64,000 nt of DNA from Henckelia pumila (Eukaryota > Streptophyta > Magnoliopsida > Lamiales > Gesneriaceae). Positions within the stretch are counted from its first letter, which is position 1. Every line of letters starts with the position of its first letter. Below, piece by piece: positions 22,738-35,753 of the stretch. Where the stretch lies: the NCBI RefSeq assembly GCF_033568475.1, contig NC_133123.1, positions 57,667,522 to 57,731,521 of the forward strand, given 5' to 3'. A program made the translations under genes and the position numbers. The notes beneath the pieces are model-generated. The model saw nothing but the letters and a program-made list of their open reading frames with translations, searched no databases and was not told where the DNA came from.

Positions 22738-25379
22738 TGTAACGCCCCAAAAAATTAATTATCGAATTAATTAGCAATTAAAATAATTATTGAGTTGATG
22801 AAATAATTATTATTGCAAATGAGATTATATAGTGTATTTATAAAATACATATACCAGTTAATCAATGAATTTATCTATTTCTGGATATCTGGTATTATTT
22901 GGCATTTTGAAATAATTATTGAGATATCGAAATAAAAATAATTATTTATGCCAAATAAATTTAATTTGGGAAAATATTGACTGAGATGACTGGTCCGAGT
23001 CTAAGTTGGACTTAGAAATTAAATTGGAAATTTATGAGTTCAATTGACTGGTCAAAGTGTATAATTTCAGAAAAATGATGTTATTGATGTTGGGTGCGTG
23101 TACCGGAAAATATCAGATTTAGGACTAATTTTTACCAGTTGGGTATCAAATAAATTAGTTCGAGACCCGAAAATATCGGGTTACTATAAATAGAAAACTC
23201 ACACTGAGAAAACACGGATCAAGATTTTTTTCCAATTTTTCCCATTTTCTCGACTTTGCTGTAGCAGCCGTAGTCTTTTTAATTTTCCGGCCATTCACCA
23301 GTGGCCCGATCGAAGATCCGAATGGTCAGATTGTAGCCAAGATCAAGATGAATCTATTGGTATAAAGAAATAAAAAATCCAACGGTTGGATCGCCGGGAA
23401 AATGAGAAATAACAGACGAGTTCTGCACAGAATTTTCGTGGGTATTGTAGCAGTCAACGTTTTTTTTTATTTTTCTGGACGTTCACCGGAGATCCAAGCA
23501 AAGATCCGATCGGTCACTTTGTAGCCAACATCAAGACGAAGCTATTGGTGTAAATAAATCAAAGATCGGACGGTTGGATCGCCGGGAAAGTGAGAATGAA
23601 CGGATGCAATCTGCACAGAATTTTCTCGGTATTGTTCATCGTCTTCTTCGATTTGATTTCGCGATTTCGAGCTCGTTTTTGTTAGTTTTCGAGTTGCTAA
23701 ATGATAGTAGATGATGGTTAGAACATTTACCTAGATTTTGGTAGATTATTTCGGCATATTTGGTGCAGATCGGAGTTTTTAAACCGCCACCGCCACCGCC
23801 TTGTTTTTCTTCGATCGCCGCCGCGTTAGACCTCCGTTCCGGTCATGGCTTTTATGGTTGGAATCGTCACGTTGAGATCTACAACCATACCAAAATTCAG
23901 AATTTTTGGAGTTGATTTGCTCATCTCCGCCTCCCCCAAATTTTCCCGCGACCATCGATGTGTTACCCAATTTTGATCGTCTCGACGAGATGAATTCAAA
24001 TATCCAAGTTTCGAGTCGAGATTCAAAATCGTTAAGTGGTGAGAGCGCATTAAAGTTCGGAATTTTTGGTCAAAGTTTGACCACAGTTGACTAAGGTTGA
24101 CTTTTGACCATTATATGATTTTTCGCAGATTGAAAGCTAGTCGATGATAATTAGAGGCAGAAATCAGCATTATAAGGATTTGAGCTTTTTCAGATTGGAA
24201 AATTGAGGTATGAGCTGATGTGGATTTAGAAGGGAATGAATACTCGAGCGAGATTGAGGTTCTCGACTTCCCGATTAAAATCACATACTTGCATGTTTAT
24301 TTGATTATTTGATATTGACTGAGAATTTGACTGATTAATTGATTTTGATATTACTTAAAAGACATGATTTTGTCTATATGAAATTGTTTGAATTAATTGA
24401 TGCATATATTCGAATTGAAAAACATGAGTTTGCTTATTTGGAATTATTTCAATGATTTTTGATATTATATTCATGATTTTGAATAAATGAATTAATGAGA
24501 TGACATCTACGATATTTTGATGTCTGAATAAATAGAATTGTCTTTTTAATTTGATTTAATTGCATCTGTTTCATGTGCATTCATCTTGAGCCTAAATCCA
24601 TTGATTTTGAAATGGACTGAGTTGCCCCGATAGGATTTAGACGATTCGGAAGCTATATTTGAGTGGCCTAGGTTGTTGAGTTACGCCTAGCGACCCGAAT
24701 ATTCATTATAGTTGCTCGAAGTCTAGAGGATTGAGATACGTATTGCCACCCCGATCGGGAGCGTAGGTGAGTTGATACGATATCTTGTTCTCGGGATCCC
24801 AACCGAAGTATCGAGTCTCCCTTGATTATCCAATTTGATAATCCCGATTTTTAAGCACATGCATTTCATATTTATTTATCATCGAAGAATGTTTATGTTA
24901 TAACATGATTTTGACATATTTATTTGATATTGCATGTTACGTCGCTTTTATTGGGATTTTATTCTCACCGAAGTTATCCGACTGTTGTCTTGTTTTGTAT
25001 GTGTACTTTACAACAGGTGGGGCAGGAGCTAGTCAGAGTCGACATGGTTAGCTTGGGATCGAATGATAGATGTGAGGCGTCGATTTAGAGTCGAATAATT
25101 TTGAGAACTCGGTTATTTATTGAAGCATGCTTTTATTGTTGATTTATAATACTGCATGTATTTTTATACCCCGATTATTCTTAGAATTGATGTATGTCGA
25201 AGAACGAGTTTAAAATTGATTTTTATAGTTGAGCCCGAGATGGTCTCGCTCGAGTCAAATATTTTTCTACCGCTCGAGCGAGGCACTGTTCCTTTAAAAA
25301 AAATAAAAAATTGGCTCATTTATTTGTCGATGATTGTTTTACTATTTGAAATTAGTTGATTAGAATCGAGGTCCTCACA
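22738..25379 (+). repeat. 5' LTR of gypsy element G1 (2.64 kb)
   Basis: Begins TGTAACGCCCC and ends GAGGTCCTCACA, followed by a primer-binding site (TGGTATCAAAGC, 25385-25396). A TATA box (TATAAATA, 23185-23192) lies about 450 bp in. The first 2.04 kb match the copy at 46189-48239 almost base for base. The left flank is CTGCA. Small open frames near 23779-24094 are not conserved proteins. Confidence 0.9.
23262..23645 (+). repeat. 190-bp internal direct duplication in G1 LTR
   Basis: Two diverged units just after the TATA box share GTAGCAG, TTCACC(A/G), AAAGATCCGA, GGTCA-TTGTAGCCAA, CTATTGGT, CGGTTGGATCGCCGGGAAA and CTGCACAGAATTTTC in the same order, offset by about 190 bp. The same pair occurs in the 3' LTR (about 46700-47085), so it predates the G1 insertion. 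Confidence 0.8.
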
Positions 25380-28225
25380 TTAAGTGGTATCAAAGCGATA
25401 AGATTCTTGGACTGGAATAGAAGTGAGTGAGTGGGGTAGATCGAGTCTGCTTGAATTATTTTATTTCGCATGTGATTAATTTCATTGTTTGATTACTTGA
25501 ATTACATGCGAGCATGCTTTACTGATTCAGAATTATGTGCCTCTTTGATTATGTGAATTGATTTTAAAAGCATGCATTATATGAAAGAGTATCAGAACTG
25601 AGTTCGAGATGAGAATTTAAACACTCATGCGATTACATGAGTATGATGATTAGAGGATGATCGAAACAGAGTTGATGCTTTTGATATTTCGAGATTTGTG
25701 CTTGTGATTATTTGAGATTATAATTTTTAAGCCGATATGGTTCAGATAGCTAGCAAACCAGATTTGAATTGTGATGATTAGATTGCTCGCTATGAGAATT
25801 GACGTTTTGGAAAGGGTTTTATGTTCATGAATTTGTTGAGGAGAGTATGATGGCAAGTGAGATTTTATTATGATATTCTGAATTGTTATATCTCTGCCGT
25901 TATCAACTAAATCTCCTTGTTGAGCGAAGAATTGTATACTCTAGAAATTGAGAAATGGTATTGATGAAAGATGAGATGATCTAGAATATGAATAGATGAT
26001 GTTCCTTCTTGAGGAAATTGAATTAAAAACCACTCGAAGTTTATTGTGGCTTAGATTGATCGAGGTAAGAGTTTATATTTTAATCTTTAGCAATGATTAA
26101 ATTGATTTGCGTCAGATGAACCTTTAGACAGAACAGAGATAGAACTTCGATATTAAGGATTTCAGAAAATTTCAAAACGAGATCAGATTTGATCATCCAT
26201 TGTAATGAACCTGTAAGAATTCTCGAGGTAAGAATTTTATTGATCATGACTCGTTGATTTGAATAATGTGGTGTAAGTTTTGAGTGAGTGTTTTATAATA
26301 CTCTGAGATCAAAACTAGATGTTTCAAAACGCCCATTCGGAATAGACGATAGATTTATCAGGAATGATAAACTTGATTGTGTTCGTTAATAAGAGATTGA
26401 GTAGAAATGAATTGAGATCCCGATGTACTCAGTAAGGACATTAAGTTGATTATGTATTTTGAGTTGATGTTTATAATTATAGCATTATGAGATTGATATA
26501 TATGAATGAACAGACTGTGTCCGATTGCTTGGATCTATTGTGATTAGATGTTGATAAATGATTGAATTATTGAGAATTGATCTAAGTTTGCGATATTTTT
26601 GAAAGTTATTTGTGAATGTAAGAATATCAGCACTTTTATGTTAAACTTTTGGGAAGATTAGGATTAATTGAATATTTTGAAAATTCGATTAGGTCCCAAT
26701 CGATGATATCAAGAATTCATTGATGTAACCAATATTGTTCTTTGGGAAAATGATGTTTTATTGGGTCTTAAGAAAACTTGTATGAATTTATAGTATTGAA
26801 TTGGTTTGAGGAGTTATTATGATTGATATTTTGGAAAGACATGAATTTGAGAAATGTTGAGGAGAAAATATTTTTCCTATAGAATAAGAGGATGAAATTA
26901 GTGTTTTTGGGATGACACCGAATTCAGTTACAGTTGAGCCTTCCTTCGATTAATCTGAAGATTCTTGAATCCTATTTTAGTTATGCAACTTTGATTCGCA
27001 TGACATTGACTTTGATAATTATTGTCATTTGACATCGATTGAAATTCCGAGTCTGAATTTCAGAAATTCGTAATTCTTGAGAAATTGAAATTTCTTTCTG
27101 GACATTAATATTGATTCGGGTGAATTTTGATTATCAGATTTCTTGGTGATCTAGATTTATTTGTTGCGACATTCGAATATGCCTTAGGACTGAGTCCTAA
27201 TCGATGAGTGCGTGCGGACTCCTCGTGATTGAGGCCACGTTGGCAACCATGATTTTGGTTTGTCTTGATGATGGGCATTATGTCGTACCTGTTGATGAGT
27301 GATCACTTGATTTTATATTGATTGATTGGCTCATTTTCCTTATTCTTCGAGCCTGATCTGAAGTATTCACCCACAATTTTGAAATGCAAGTGAGTTGTTT
27401 TCACTTAGCAGAGTTTGTTGTCCAGAATTCTTTCTATTGATAATCATGACTTTAGCGATTTTCGTTGATATTGATTTGATTCTGACTCTGAGAGTCATTG
27501 ATGATTTGAGTTATATCTTCAGTATATACGATTTTGTTGGCTCGTATCTGATAGAGATTGATAGCACTATTTGAATTTAGTGTTTGACCGATCCGGATAA
27601 AGATTATGTCTGAAGATCGTTCAATTTTAGGTATTTTGAGAAATTTTGAAACAAATTGCAGTGGATTCGACTAGGATTTAAGAATATTTCAGATGATTCA
27701 GAAGAATTGATATGATTCACTCAATGAATCAGTGATAACGGATTTATCTTTTGATCTTTGGATTTTGTGATGATTTTTCGGGAATTTATGGAACTTTGCG
27801 GTAAATTTTTATTGGTGGACTAAGAGCAGAATTTTGAATTTAGAAATAAGACTGAAATTGCAGTGTTAGTAGAGATGTTGCATCTTCTTTTTAGCATTCG
27901 AACTCAATTGCGAGAATTACTAACACTTGAGATCAGAAAGAGCGAATTAGAAGAAGAAGAAATTTGAATTAGTGTAACTAGTACCAAATAAGTTCCAGAG
28001 CATATAGATGAATATTTGAGTGTTGTTCTTCCAATTGGTGAGATTAATATGATGTTGTTTGAGATTTATGATCGAATGAGAAATTTTGGGATTTAAACTT
28101 GCCTTACTGATCGATTATTTGATGGTTATTGGGAAGAATTTGATGAGAATTTTTGAGTTTTGATTTGTGATTGCTCCATGATTGCGAGAACATATTGTGA
28201 CTCGCAGATGAATATGTGATCCTAC
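25380..28225 (+). mobile_element. G1 internal region, left part (degenerate)
   Basis: Sequence from the primer-binding site to the copia array. No open frame of note and no intact gag or pol motif survives over 2.8 kb. The sequence has uneven, TTGA-rich composition like heavily mutated coding DNA. It resumes at 45134. Confidence 0.7.
28221..28225. repeat. target-site duplication CCTAC (left)
   Basis: CCTAC lies directly before the TG of the leftmost copia LTR and matches exactly CCTAC at 45129-45133 after the rightmost LTR. The whole three-LTR array thus sits in one insertion site in G1. Confidence 0.9.
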
Positions 28226-30070
28226 TGTTGGAAAACAGTGTTCAGATCAATCAGAATTGATACCCGGTGCAGCGGAAGTTTTAAAATTTTATATGGAACG
28301 ATTCCATATCATGGGTATCAAAACTTTACGATTAAATTGTGCGTGTAAAAATTAAATAACAATTAAATTTTTACCTTGAATCTCGAAACGAGATTATGGA
28401 CACCAACAGATAACTCTGCTCTTGTTGTATATCCCAGGAACTGATGGACGAACAATTCTTCAATCAGGTCCACGAACAGAATTCGAATCCCTCTGATAGA
28501 TTGCACTAGAAAATCTATCAGAAGTTTCTACGAAGAGAATTAACGAATTTGATCCGTTAAACCAGACTGCAAATTCGAAATTCACAGACTGGATTTCAGA
28601 GAGAAAAACACAGAGAGGGGGGCGGCCACTCTAGGTCTCAAAACCCTAGTGTTCGAAAATTATGACCTCTGTTGTGTGTAATTTCTGTACTGCAATAACT
28701 TATTTATAATGTGGGCTGCTAACAGCTTAGGGCCCATTAGTCATAAGTTCAAGCCTGAAAAGCAAAGCCCGCATGTTCAGAAATTAATATAAAATTCATC
28801 GTGACTCAGATTGATAAACCAATTTCACCAATGTGCACAGAAACCATTTCTGCATCTTTTAAAGTCAAGATAAATTTTCTGAATCCGAATTCAGTGATTT
28901 CCAAAAATGTCCATCACTATGTCATTTTAGGAAATCTTACTCTTCTACTCTGATATAAGAAGTCTTACTTCTTTGTTCATTAAATTTAACTCTTTAAATT
29001 TAATTATCTCAACGGGAATTAGAAATCCATTACTTGTGTGACCCTCAATAGTTCAGGGATACAGCTAGCCGTGGGCTCACAACTCCTTGTGACTCGGAAC
29101 AACAATTTCCGACTTGCCCATCGAATCATGGTAAGAGCTCCTAGCAACATCGCCCCATGATTCCCTAGGTATCACTGATAGTGCCTGCAAGAACCAATAG
29201 ATTTTGGTTAGCGTACAGTACGGTCCCTTCATCCATATATCCCGATCGAATCAACAACTATTGGTAAATCGAGAGTCGTTCGAGATTCGATAACTATGCA
29301 ATGCATCTTGAAGATCAAATAGTGACATCGCATGTGCTACTAAGAAACCATTTCTTAAAACACATCATGTACTCTGGCCAGAGATTCGTCACACTAATAT
29401 CTCCTCAGATTGCATAGGATATCCACACTAGCAAGTATGTGGTGAATCCTTGACAACAAAGCATCGACTCCTATATGTGTCGTAACTGTACCCAATCCCG
29501 ACACCTGATGACCCCAATAGAGTCGATAAACGAGTCAAAGTACAGTACTAGCATATAGAGTCTCAATGATGTTTCAAGTAGTAAGGACTAATGGTGTACA
29601 ACCAAAACCACGGACTTTATCCACTCGATAAGTGATAACCACTTGGAAAGTCCGGATAGGGTAGTTCGATCATTCATCGTATGAATATCCATTTGCATGC
29701 TTTGAACATCTCTATGTTCCATACCAATGAAACGTGGTACTCGACATCGCAAATGCTAGTCTCAATCTCGAGTGATCCTTATCCTTATTAACGGACGGCT
29801 CAATCGACTAGGAACTGTTTAGAATATACAGTGACTATAAGATGTGTTTCATGATAGCCATCCCCATGTGCCACCACATCTTACATACACTATAGTATAT
29901 TCAAGGTCTTCATCTAAACATCTTATAGTATGTCACAACATAATAATATGATAAAAGATAAAGTAAATGCCATTATAAAAGTGTAAATTATATTAAACAA
30001 AAGATTGTTTATACATAGAGTCATAAAAGCCCTTAGCCACAAGTTGGCTCACCGGGCACCCACTCTTTCA
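28226..30070 (-). repeat. copia LTR L1 (1,845 bp)
   Basis: The plus-strand view runs TGTTGGAAAACAGTG...CCCACTCTTTCA. The element is on the minus strand, so this is the 3' LTR of copy 1. The adjoining sequence 30071-30082, read on the minus strand, is the polypurine tract AGTGGGAGAT. Confidence 0.93.
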
Positions 30071-30084
30071 ATCTCCCACTTGCC

Positions 30085-33000
30085 CTAAAGCCAACTAGTC
30101 ATACTACGCAGTCCCATTGCTTCGCGATGTTTGTCAAATAATGGTCCTGGCAAGGCTTAGTAAGTGGATCAGCGATATTGTCTGCAGAGGCCACTCTCCC
30201 GACAGTGATGTCTCCTCTTTCCACGATCTCCCGGATGATGTGGTATTTCCTCAGTACGTGTTTGGATCTTTGATGAGACCTTGGTTCCTTTGCCTGAGCA
30301 ACGGCACCCGTGTTGTCACAGTACACCGGGACTGGACCAACAACTTCAGGAATGACGCCCAACTCTTGGACGAAATTCCTCATCCAAACGGCCTCTTTAG
30401 CAGCAGCTGATGCCGCAATGTATTCTGCCTCAGTGGTGGAATCCGCTGTGGTGTCCTGCTTGGAACTCTTCCAAGAGACAGCACCGCCATTGAGCATGAA
30501 CACAAATCCAGAGGTTGACTTCGAGTCATCCACGTCACTTTGAAAGCTAGAGTCGGTGTAGCCTTCCAATCTCAATTCTCTTCCTCCATATACCATGAAC
30601 ATATTTTTAGTCCTTCGTAAGTACTTAAGAATGTCCTTCACGGCTTTCCAATGCATTTGACCGGGATTGTCTTGATATCTGCTCGTGACACTCAGAGCAA
30701 ATACTACATCCGGTCTGGTAGATATCATCCCATACATGATACTACCTATGGCTGATGCATATGGTACATGTGTCATTTTCTCTATCTGTTCATCAGTCTT
30801 GGGACACATGGACTTGGATAGAGAAACTCCATGACACATAGGTAGATGTCTTCTCTTGGACCCATCCATTGAAAACCTTTTCAATATGGTTTCGATGTAA
30901 GTTGATTGAGTGAGTCCTATCATTCTTTTAGATCTATCTCTATAGATCTGTATCCCTAGAATATAGGATGCCTCACCCAAATCCTTCATCGAGAATCTAC
31001 CTGATAACCATATCTTTGTTGACTGCAACATCCCTACGTCATTTCCAATGAGTAGGATGTCATCAATATAAAGTACTAAGAATGTTACCGCATCCTTAAC
31101 TACTTTCTTGTACACGCATGGTTCCTCCGGGTTCTTGATGAAACCAAAATCCTTTATTTTTTCATCAAATTTCTGGTTCCAACTTCTTGATGCTTGTTTG
31201 AGACCATAGATCCATCTCTGAAGCTTGCATACCTTATGCTCGCTTCCCATGGATGTGAATCCCTCGGGCTACATCATATAGATTTCTTCCTTAATGTTTC
31301 CATTAAGAAATGCAGTCTTCACATCCATTTGTCATATCTCATAGTCATACCAAGCAGCTATGACAATAAGGATTCTTATGGACTTGAACATTGCAACTGG
31401 TGAAAAGGTTTCATCATAGTCAACTCCTTGTCTTTGAGTATAACCTTTCGCCACCAATCGTGCCTTGTAGGTCAATACCTTACCATTAGGCCCAAGCTTT
31501 CTCTTGTAGATCCATTTACACCCTATTGGAACAATTCCATCGGGAGGATCTACTAAAGAGCAAACTTGGTTTGTATGCATCGAATCTATTTCCGACTGCA
31601 TAGCTTCAAGCCATAAATTTGAATCCGCATCAGAAATTGCTTCCTTGAAGTTTCTTGGATCACATCCAACGTCGGGTTCATCTTGATCCCCTTCAAGAAG
31701 AAGACCATATCGAATAGGAGGTCTAGAAGTCCTCTCGGATCTTCTAGGTATAGGCGTGTCCTCTGAAGATTCTTGAGGTATGAGATCATTATTTTGTATT
31801 TCGGGTTCTTCTCGAATTTCTTCGAGTTCCATCATCTCGCCTTTCTTATCCAATAAGAACTCCTTCTCCAAGAAGGTGGCATTCCTTGAAACAAACACTT
31901 TTGTTTCAGTAGGATGATAGAAATAATATCCGATTGAATTCTTCGGATACCCTACAAAATAACATAAGGTGGATCGACTATCCAACTTATCTCCCACTGT
32001 CTGCTTCACGTAAGCAGGACATCCCCAAATCCTCAAGTACGAATACTTAGGAGCTTTGCCATTCCATAACTCGTATGGTGTTTTGTTCACTGCTTTAGTG
32101 TGAACGTTGTTCAACAACAATACCACCGTTTCAAGAGCATAGCCCCAAAACGAAGGTGGGAGCTCAGTGAAGCTCATCATGGATCGAACCATGTCCAACA
32201 AAGTTCGATTACGACGCTCCGATACACCATTCAGCTGAGGTGTCATAGGAGGAGTCCACTGAGAGAGAATCCCATTCTCTTTCAGATAGTCCAAAAACTC
32301 GGTACTTAAGTATTCTCCACTTCGATCCGATCGAAGTGCTTTAATACTTTTACCTAGCTTGTTTTCTACTTCAGCCTTGAATTCTTTGAACTTTTCAAAT
32401 GCTTCAGACTTATATTTCATTAAATATAAATACCCATACCTTGAATAATCATCAGTAAAGGTAATGAAGTAGGTGTGGCCAAATTGAGTACCAATTCTAA
32501 ATGGACCACAAACATCTGTATGGATCAAATCCAACAGATTTTGACTACGCTCAGGTTTCCCCTTGAATGGAGATTTAGTCATTTTTCCTTTCAGGCAGGA
32601 TTCACAAGTAGGTAGAGAGTTAATATCAGACATATCAAACATGCCCTCTCCCACTAGCTTGTTCATCCTCCTTGAGGAAATATGACCTAGCCTAGCATGC
32701 CAAAGATTTGCCGGGTTTTGACTATCATTTTTCCTTTTGTTCGTTGTTACCGGTTTATCAACATAATTTATTGGAACGTATTTTAATTTTAAGTTATATA
32801 GATCGTTTTCAAGTTGTCCATTTCCAATCAAACATTCATTCTTGTAAATATTGCAAATCCCATTCACAAAATTGCAAGAAAAACCATCTCTATCAAGCAT
32901 AGAAACAGAAATAATGTTTTTAATCAAGTCTGGAACAAATAAAACATCTCTCAAAAGTAACTTAAAATCGTTCTGCAATATTAAATAAACGTCTCCCACA

Positions 33001-33998
33001 GCTTTGGCTTCAACTCTAGAACCATTTCCGAGCCTCAGCTGGGTCTCACCCATTCTAAGCTTGCGACTTCTTGTCATCACCTGCAAATCATTGCAAATGT
33101 GAGATCCACATCCGATATCCAATACCCAAGAAGTAGTATTAAGTGAAACATTTATTTCAATATAAAACATACCCTTCGCAGTTCGTAACTGCTCTAGATA
33201 TTCCTTGCAGTTACGTTTCCAATGATCGGGTTTCTTGCAGTGATGGCAAATATCCTTGGACTTTTCCATGTTTGAAGCCTTTGTCTTGTTCTTATTCTCG
33301 GGTCCGGTTTTCTTGGATGGGGCAGAACGTTTCTTACCCTTTGTACTTGGCCCCTTCTTAGCAGAAGAAGAGGAGCCCACCAAGAGAACCGGTTTATCCT
33401 TCTTTAAAGTGGCTTCATAAGTTACAAGCATATTGACCATCTCTTCAAGGGAGGCCTCTATCTTGTTCATGTTGAAATTCACCACAAAACCGTCAAACGA
33501 TGAAGGAAGAGAGAGAAGTAATAAGTCCACATTGAGTTCATGCTCCAATACCAAATCAAGCGTTACCAACTTTTGAATGAGCCAAATCACGCGTACCCCA
33601 TGATCACGGACCGAAGTCCCTTCACGCATGCGACACGTCATTAACTCTTTTACAGTAGCGAACCTTTCAGCTCTCGATTGAGCCCCAAAAAGTTCCTTGA
33701 GTTGTACGTGAATGTCAGCAGCATTCACGGTATCCTCAAATCGCCTCTGGAGTTCATCAGACATCGAAGCTTGCATATAGCATTTGGCCTTGATATCATG
33801 GTCCCACCATTTATCAAGTTTGGCCAACTCTTCCGGACTTATATCAGCTGGTGCTTCCTTCGGAGGAGATTTTTCTAACACGTAGAACATCTTCTCCGAG
33901 GTCAAGAAAATCTTCAACTTACGGAACCATTCCGTATAGTTTGCGCCAGTCAGTTTATTTTGTTCGAGAATAGAGAATAGTGGATTGCGCGAATTCAT
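30085..33998 (-). pseudogene. copia gag-pol, copy 1 (disrupted)
   Basis: This is colinear with the 1,304-aa polyprotein of copy 2. The start ATG is at 33998 (MNSRNPLFSI). Domain order is gag with zinc knuckle, protease, integrase, reverse transcriptase, RNase H. Breaks: stop TGA in place of W889 (31332-31334), stop TAG in place of Q910 (31269-31271), and a 1-nt loss near 30155 that shifts the last roughly 24 residues. Active sites are also hit: the protease triad reads DIG instead of DTG (33114-33116), and the zinc knuckle has D for G (33225-33227). The reverse-transcriptase motif YIDD is intact. The substitutions listed are all C-to-T or G-to-A. Confidence 0.95.
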
Positions 33999-35753
33999 CT
34001 TAATGAAATACTGAAAAGAAACAAACAATAATCAGTGATTGTTTAATTAATTTACTAAGACATAAAATAGGCAAAATTTATTTTATGAATCTCACTCCCA
34101 CTATTTTAACGATTTCACTACCCTCTAGTGAAAACGGAAAACTGTTTTCCTTAGTGGGAACATGGAGTCCAATTGACAAACTATGGTCCCGAATAATATC
34201 AGCCAACCATAATTTTCAAAAGATAGAGCCCAATTGCTTCCAAAGCAACCTCCACGTTTTTACCTCATGTCCAATAAGGGCTCAATAATATGACGCCGTT
34301 TATTGTGACACGTCAAGATGACCCATCAATATTAAGTTGTGATGGACGGTCGCCATGTGTATCCCCAATAATATGAGCAAATCCCATGGGAGTTCCACCC
34401 AACTTACAACATGTGTCGATCCAATGTACAGTTTTCCGACGAACGGGCCCCCCTAATAATATGAGCCGGACCGTATCCACGGGTAGCATCTCATACATTG
34501 ATCGTTGATGGAAGGTAGGAACATTTAAACAATATTTAAATTCCCTTTTAATCTTGATATCAATTTTAAATCATATTTAAAATGAGGGATTTTAATTTTG
34601 AAAATTTGTCTCATCATTTAAAATTTGTATGCTTGCGGGATTCATACAATTTAGTCTAAACATGCATACAACGATAATATCATATATTATATTTTAGGAT
34701 GATCGATTCCATTACTAATCGGCCCGTGGTTGCCAATCACGAGTCTAAGTCCAATCCTAGGTGATATGCAAGTATGCAATGCAATCCTATTACATTGTTC
34801 TTCCAATTTACATTTCTTCAGTCTTTATTGTCTGATGGGCCCACCTCCGTCTTCAAATCTTCATCTCCCACTAAGTATAATGTATTTACAATAAATAACT
34901 ATGACAAGTAGGGGATACATTTTAAGGGGTGGGAACGGGCCATAAACCAGGCCCACTTTTATTACATATGATAATTCATATTGGGCCATAAACCAGGCCC
35001 ATTAATAAATCCAACAACAATAAAAACAAATGTAAATTCCCTAACATACACCTACAAAATTGGTCATGGTAATCGATCATCCTTATCCAATAATATTTAA
35101 TTCAAAATTAATTTATTGGATAACATGCAATGGCAATTAAATTAAAAAGGATAAAATCATATTCCATATATAAAATCTTATTTTACATATAAAATCATAT
35201 TTTACCTTTTTATCAAATAAAATCATATTTTACATATAAAATCCAATTTTATACATAAAATAATATTTTACTCAATATTTCCATAAATCATATCTTATCA
35301 TCAATTGTACCAAAAATAATTAATCTCATAAAATCTGATTTAACGGATAAAATCTATAAATTTTCCAAAAATTCAAATTTATCCAAAAATCAATTTTAAA
35401 ATTTTCGGACTCGAACAATTCGATCCGACGCCTCGTGGACCAATCAAAAATAATTTTCGATCGGACCAAAAATAGAATTTTAACATATTAAAATTTTAAT
35501 TAAAAAATAAAAATTAATTTTCCCGGGCCGCCCGGGACGATCCCGGGCAGCCCGCGCCCCAAAAGGGGCTCGGGCCGGGCAGCCCGTCGCTGCCCTTGGG
35601 CAGCGATCCAATCGCTGCACTAGGCAGCGATTGGGGTTTGCCCATTAATTTTAAATTTTTAAAATTCTTTTGTTTCAAAAACCAAGGCTTAAAAATTTTT
35701 GTACAATCGATTAATTTAATCGCTTGATCTGAGCAACCTGGCTCTGATACCAC
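33999..35753 (-). other. copia untranslated leader, copy 1 (1.75 kb)
   Basis: Lies between the primer-binding site (minus-strand TGGTATCAGAGC, 35741-35752) and the gag ATG. It contains, in transcription order, a GC-rich palindrome cluster (35518-35640), AT-rich direct repeats (about 35150-35280), two copies of GGGCCATAAACCAGGCCCA (about 34937 and 34983), and four spaced AATAATATGA-type motifs (34192-34464). The same order is kept in copy 2. Confidence 0.85.
35150..35280 (-). repeat. ATAAAATCATATTTTAC repeats in copia leader
   Basis: About six or seven imperfect, largely palindromic units of 17-22 bp lie in tandem. The same array is found at about 42680-42810 (copy 2), 55930-56070 (C3, inverted) and 63805-63940 (C4), so it is a fixed part of the leader. 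Confidence 0.8.

Noticed and set aside
23779..24094. Small overlapping frames in the G1 LTR (also 47144-47549)
   Set aside because: They lie in LTR sequence on both strands, and the two LTR copies differ in frame length, so there is no sign of protein constraint.
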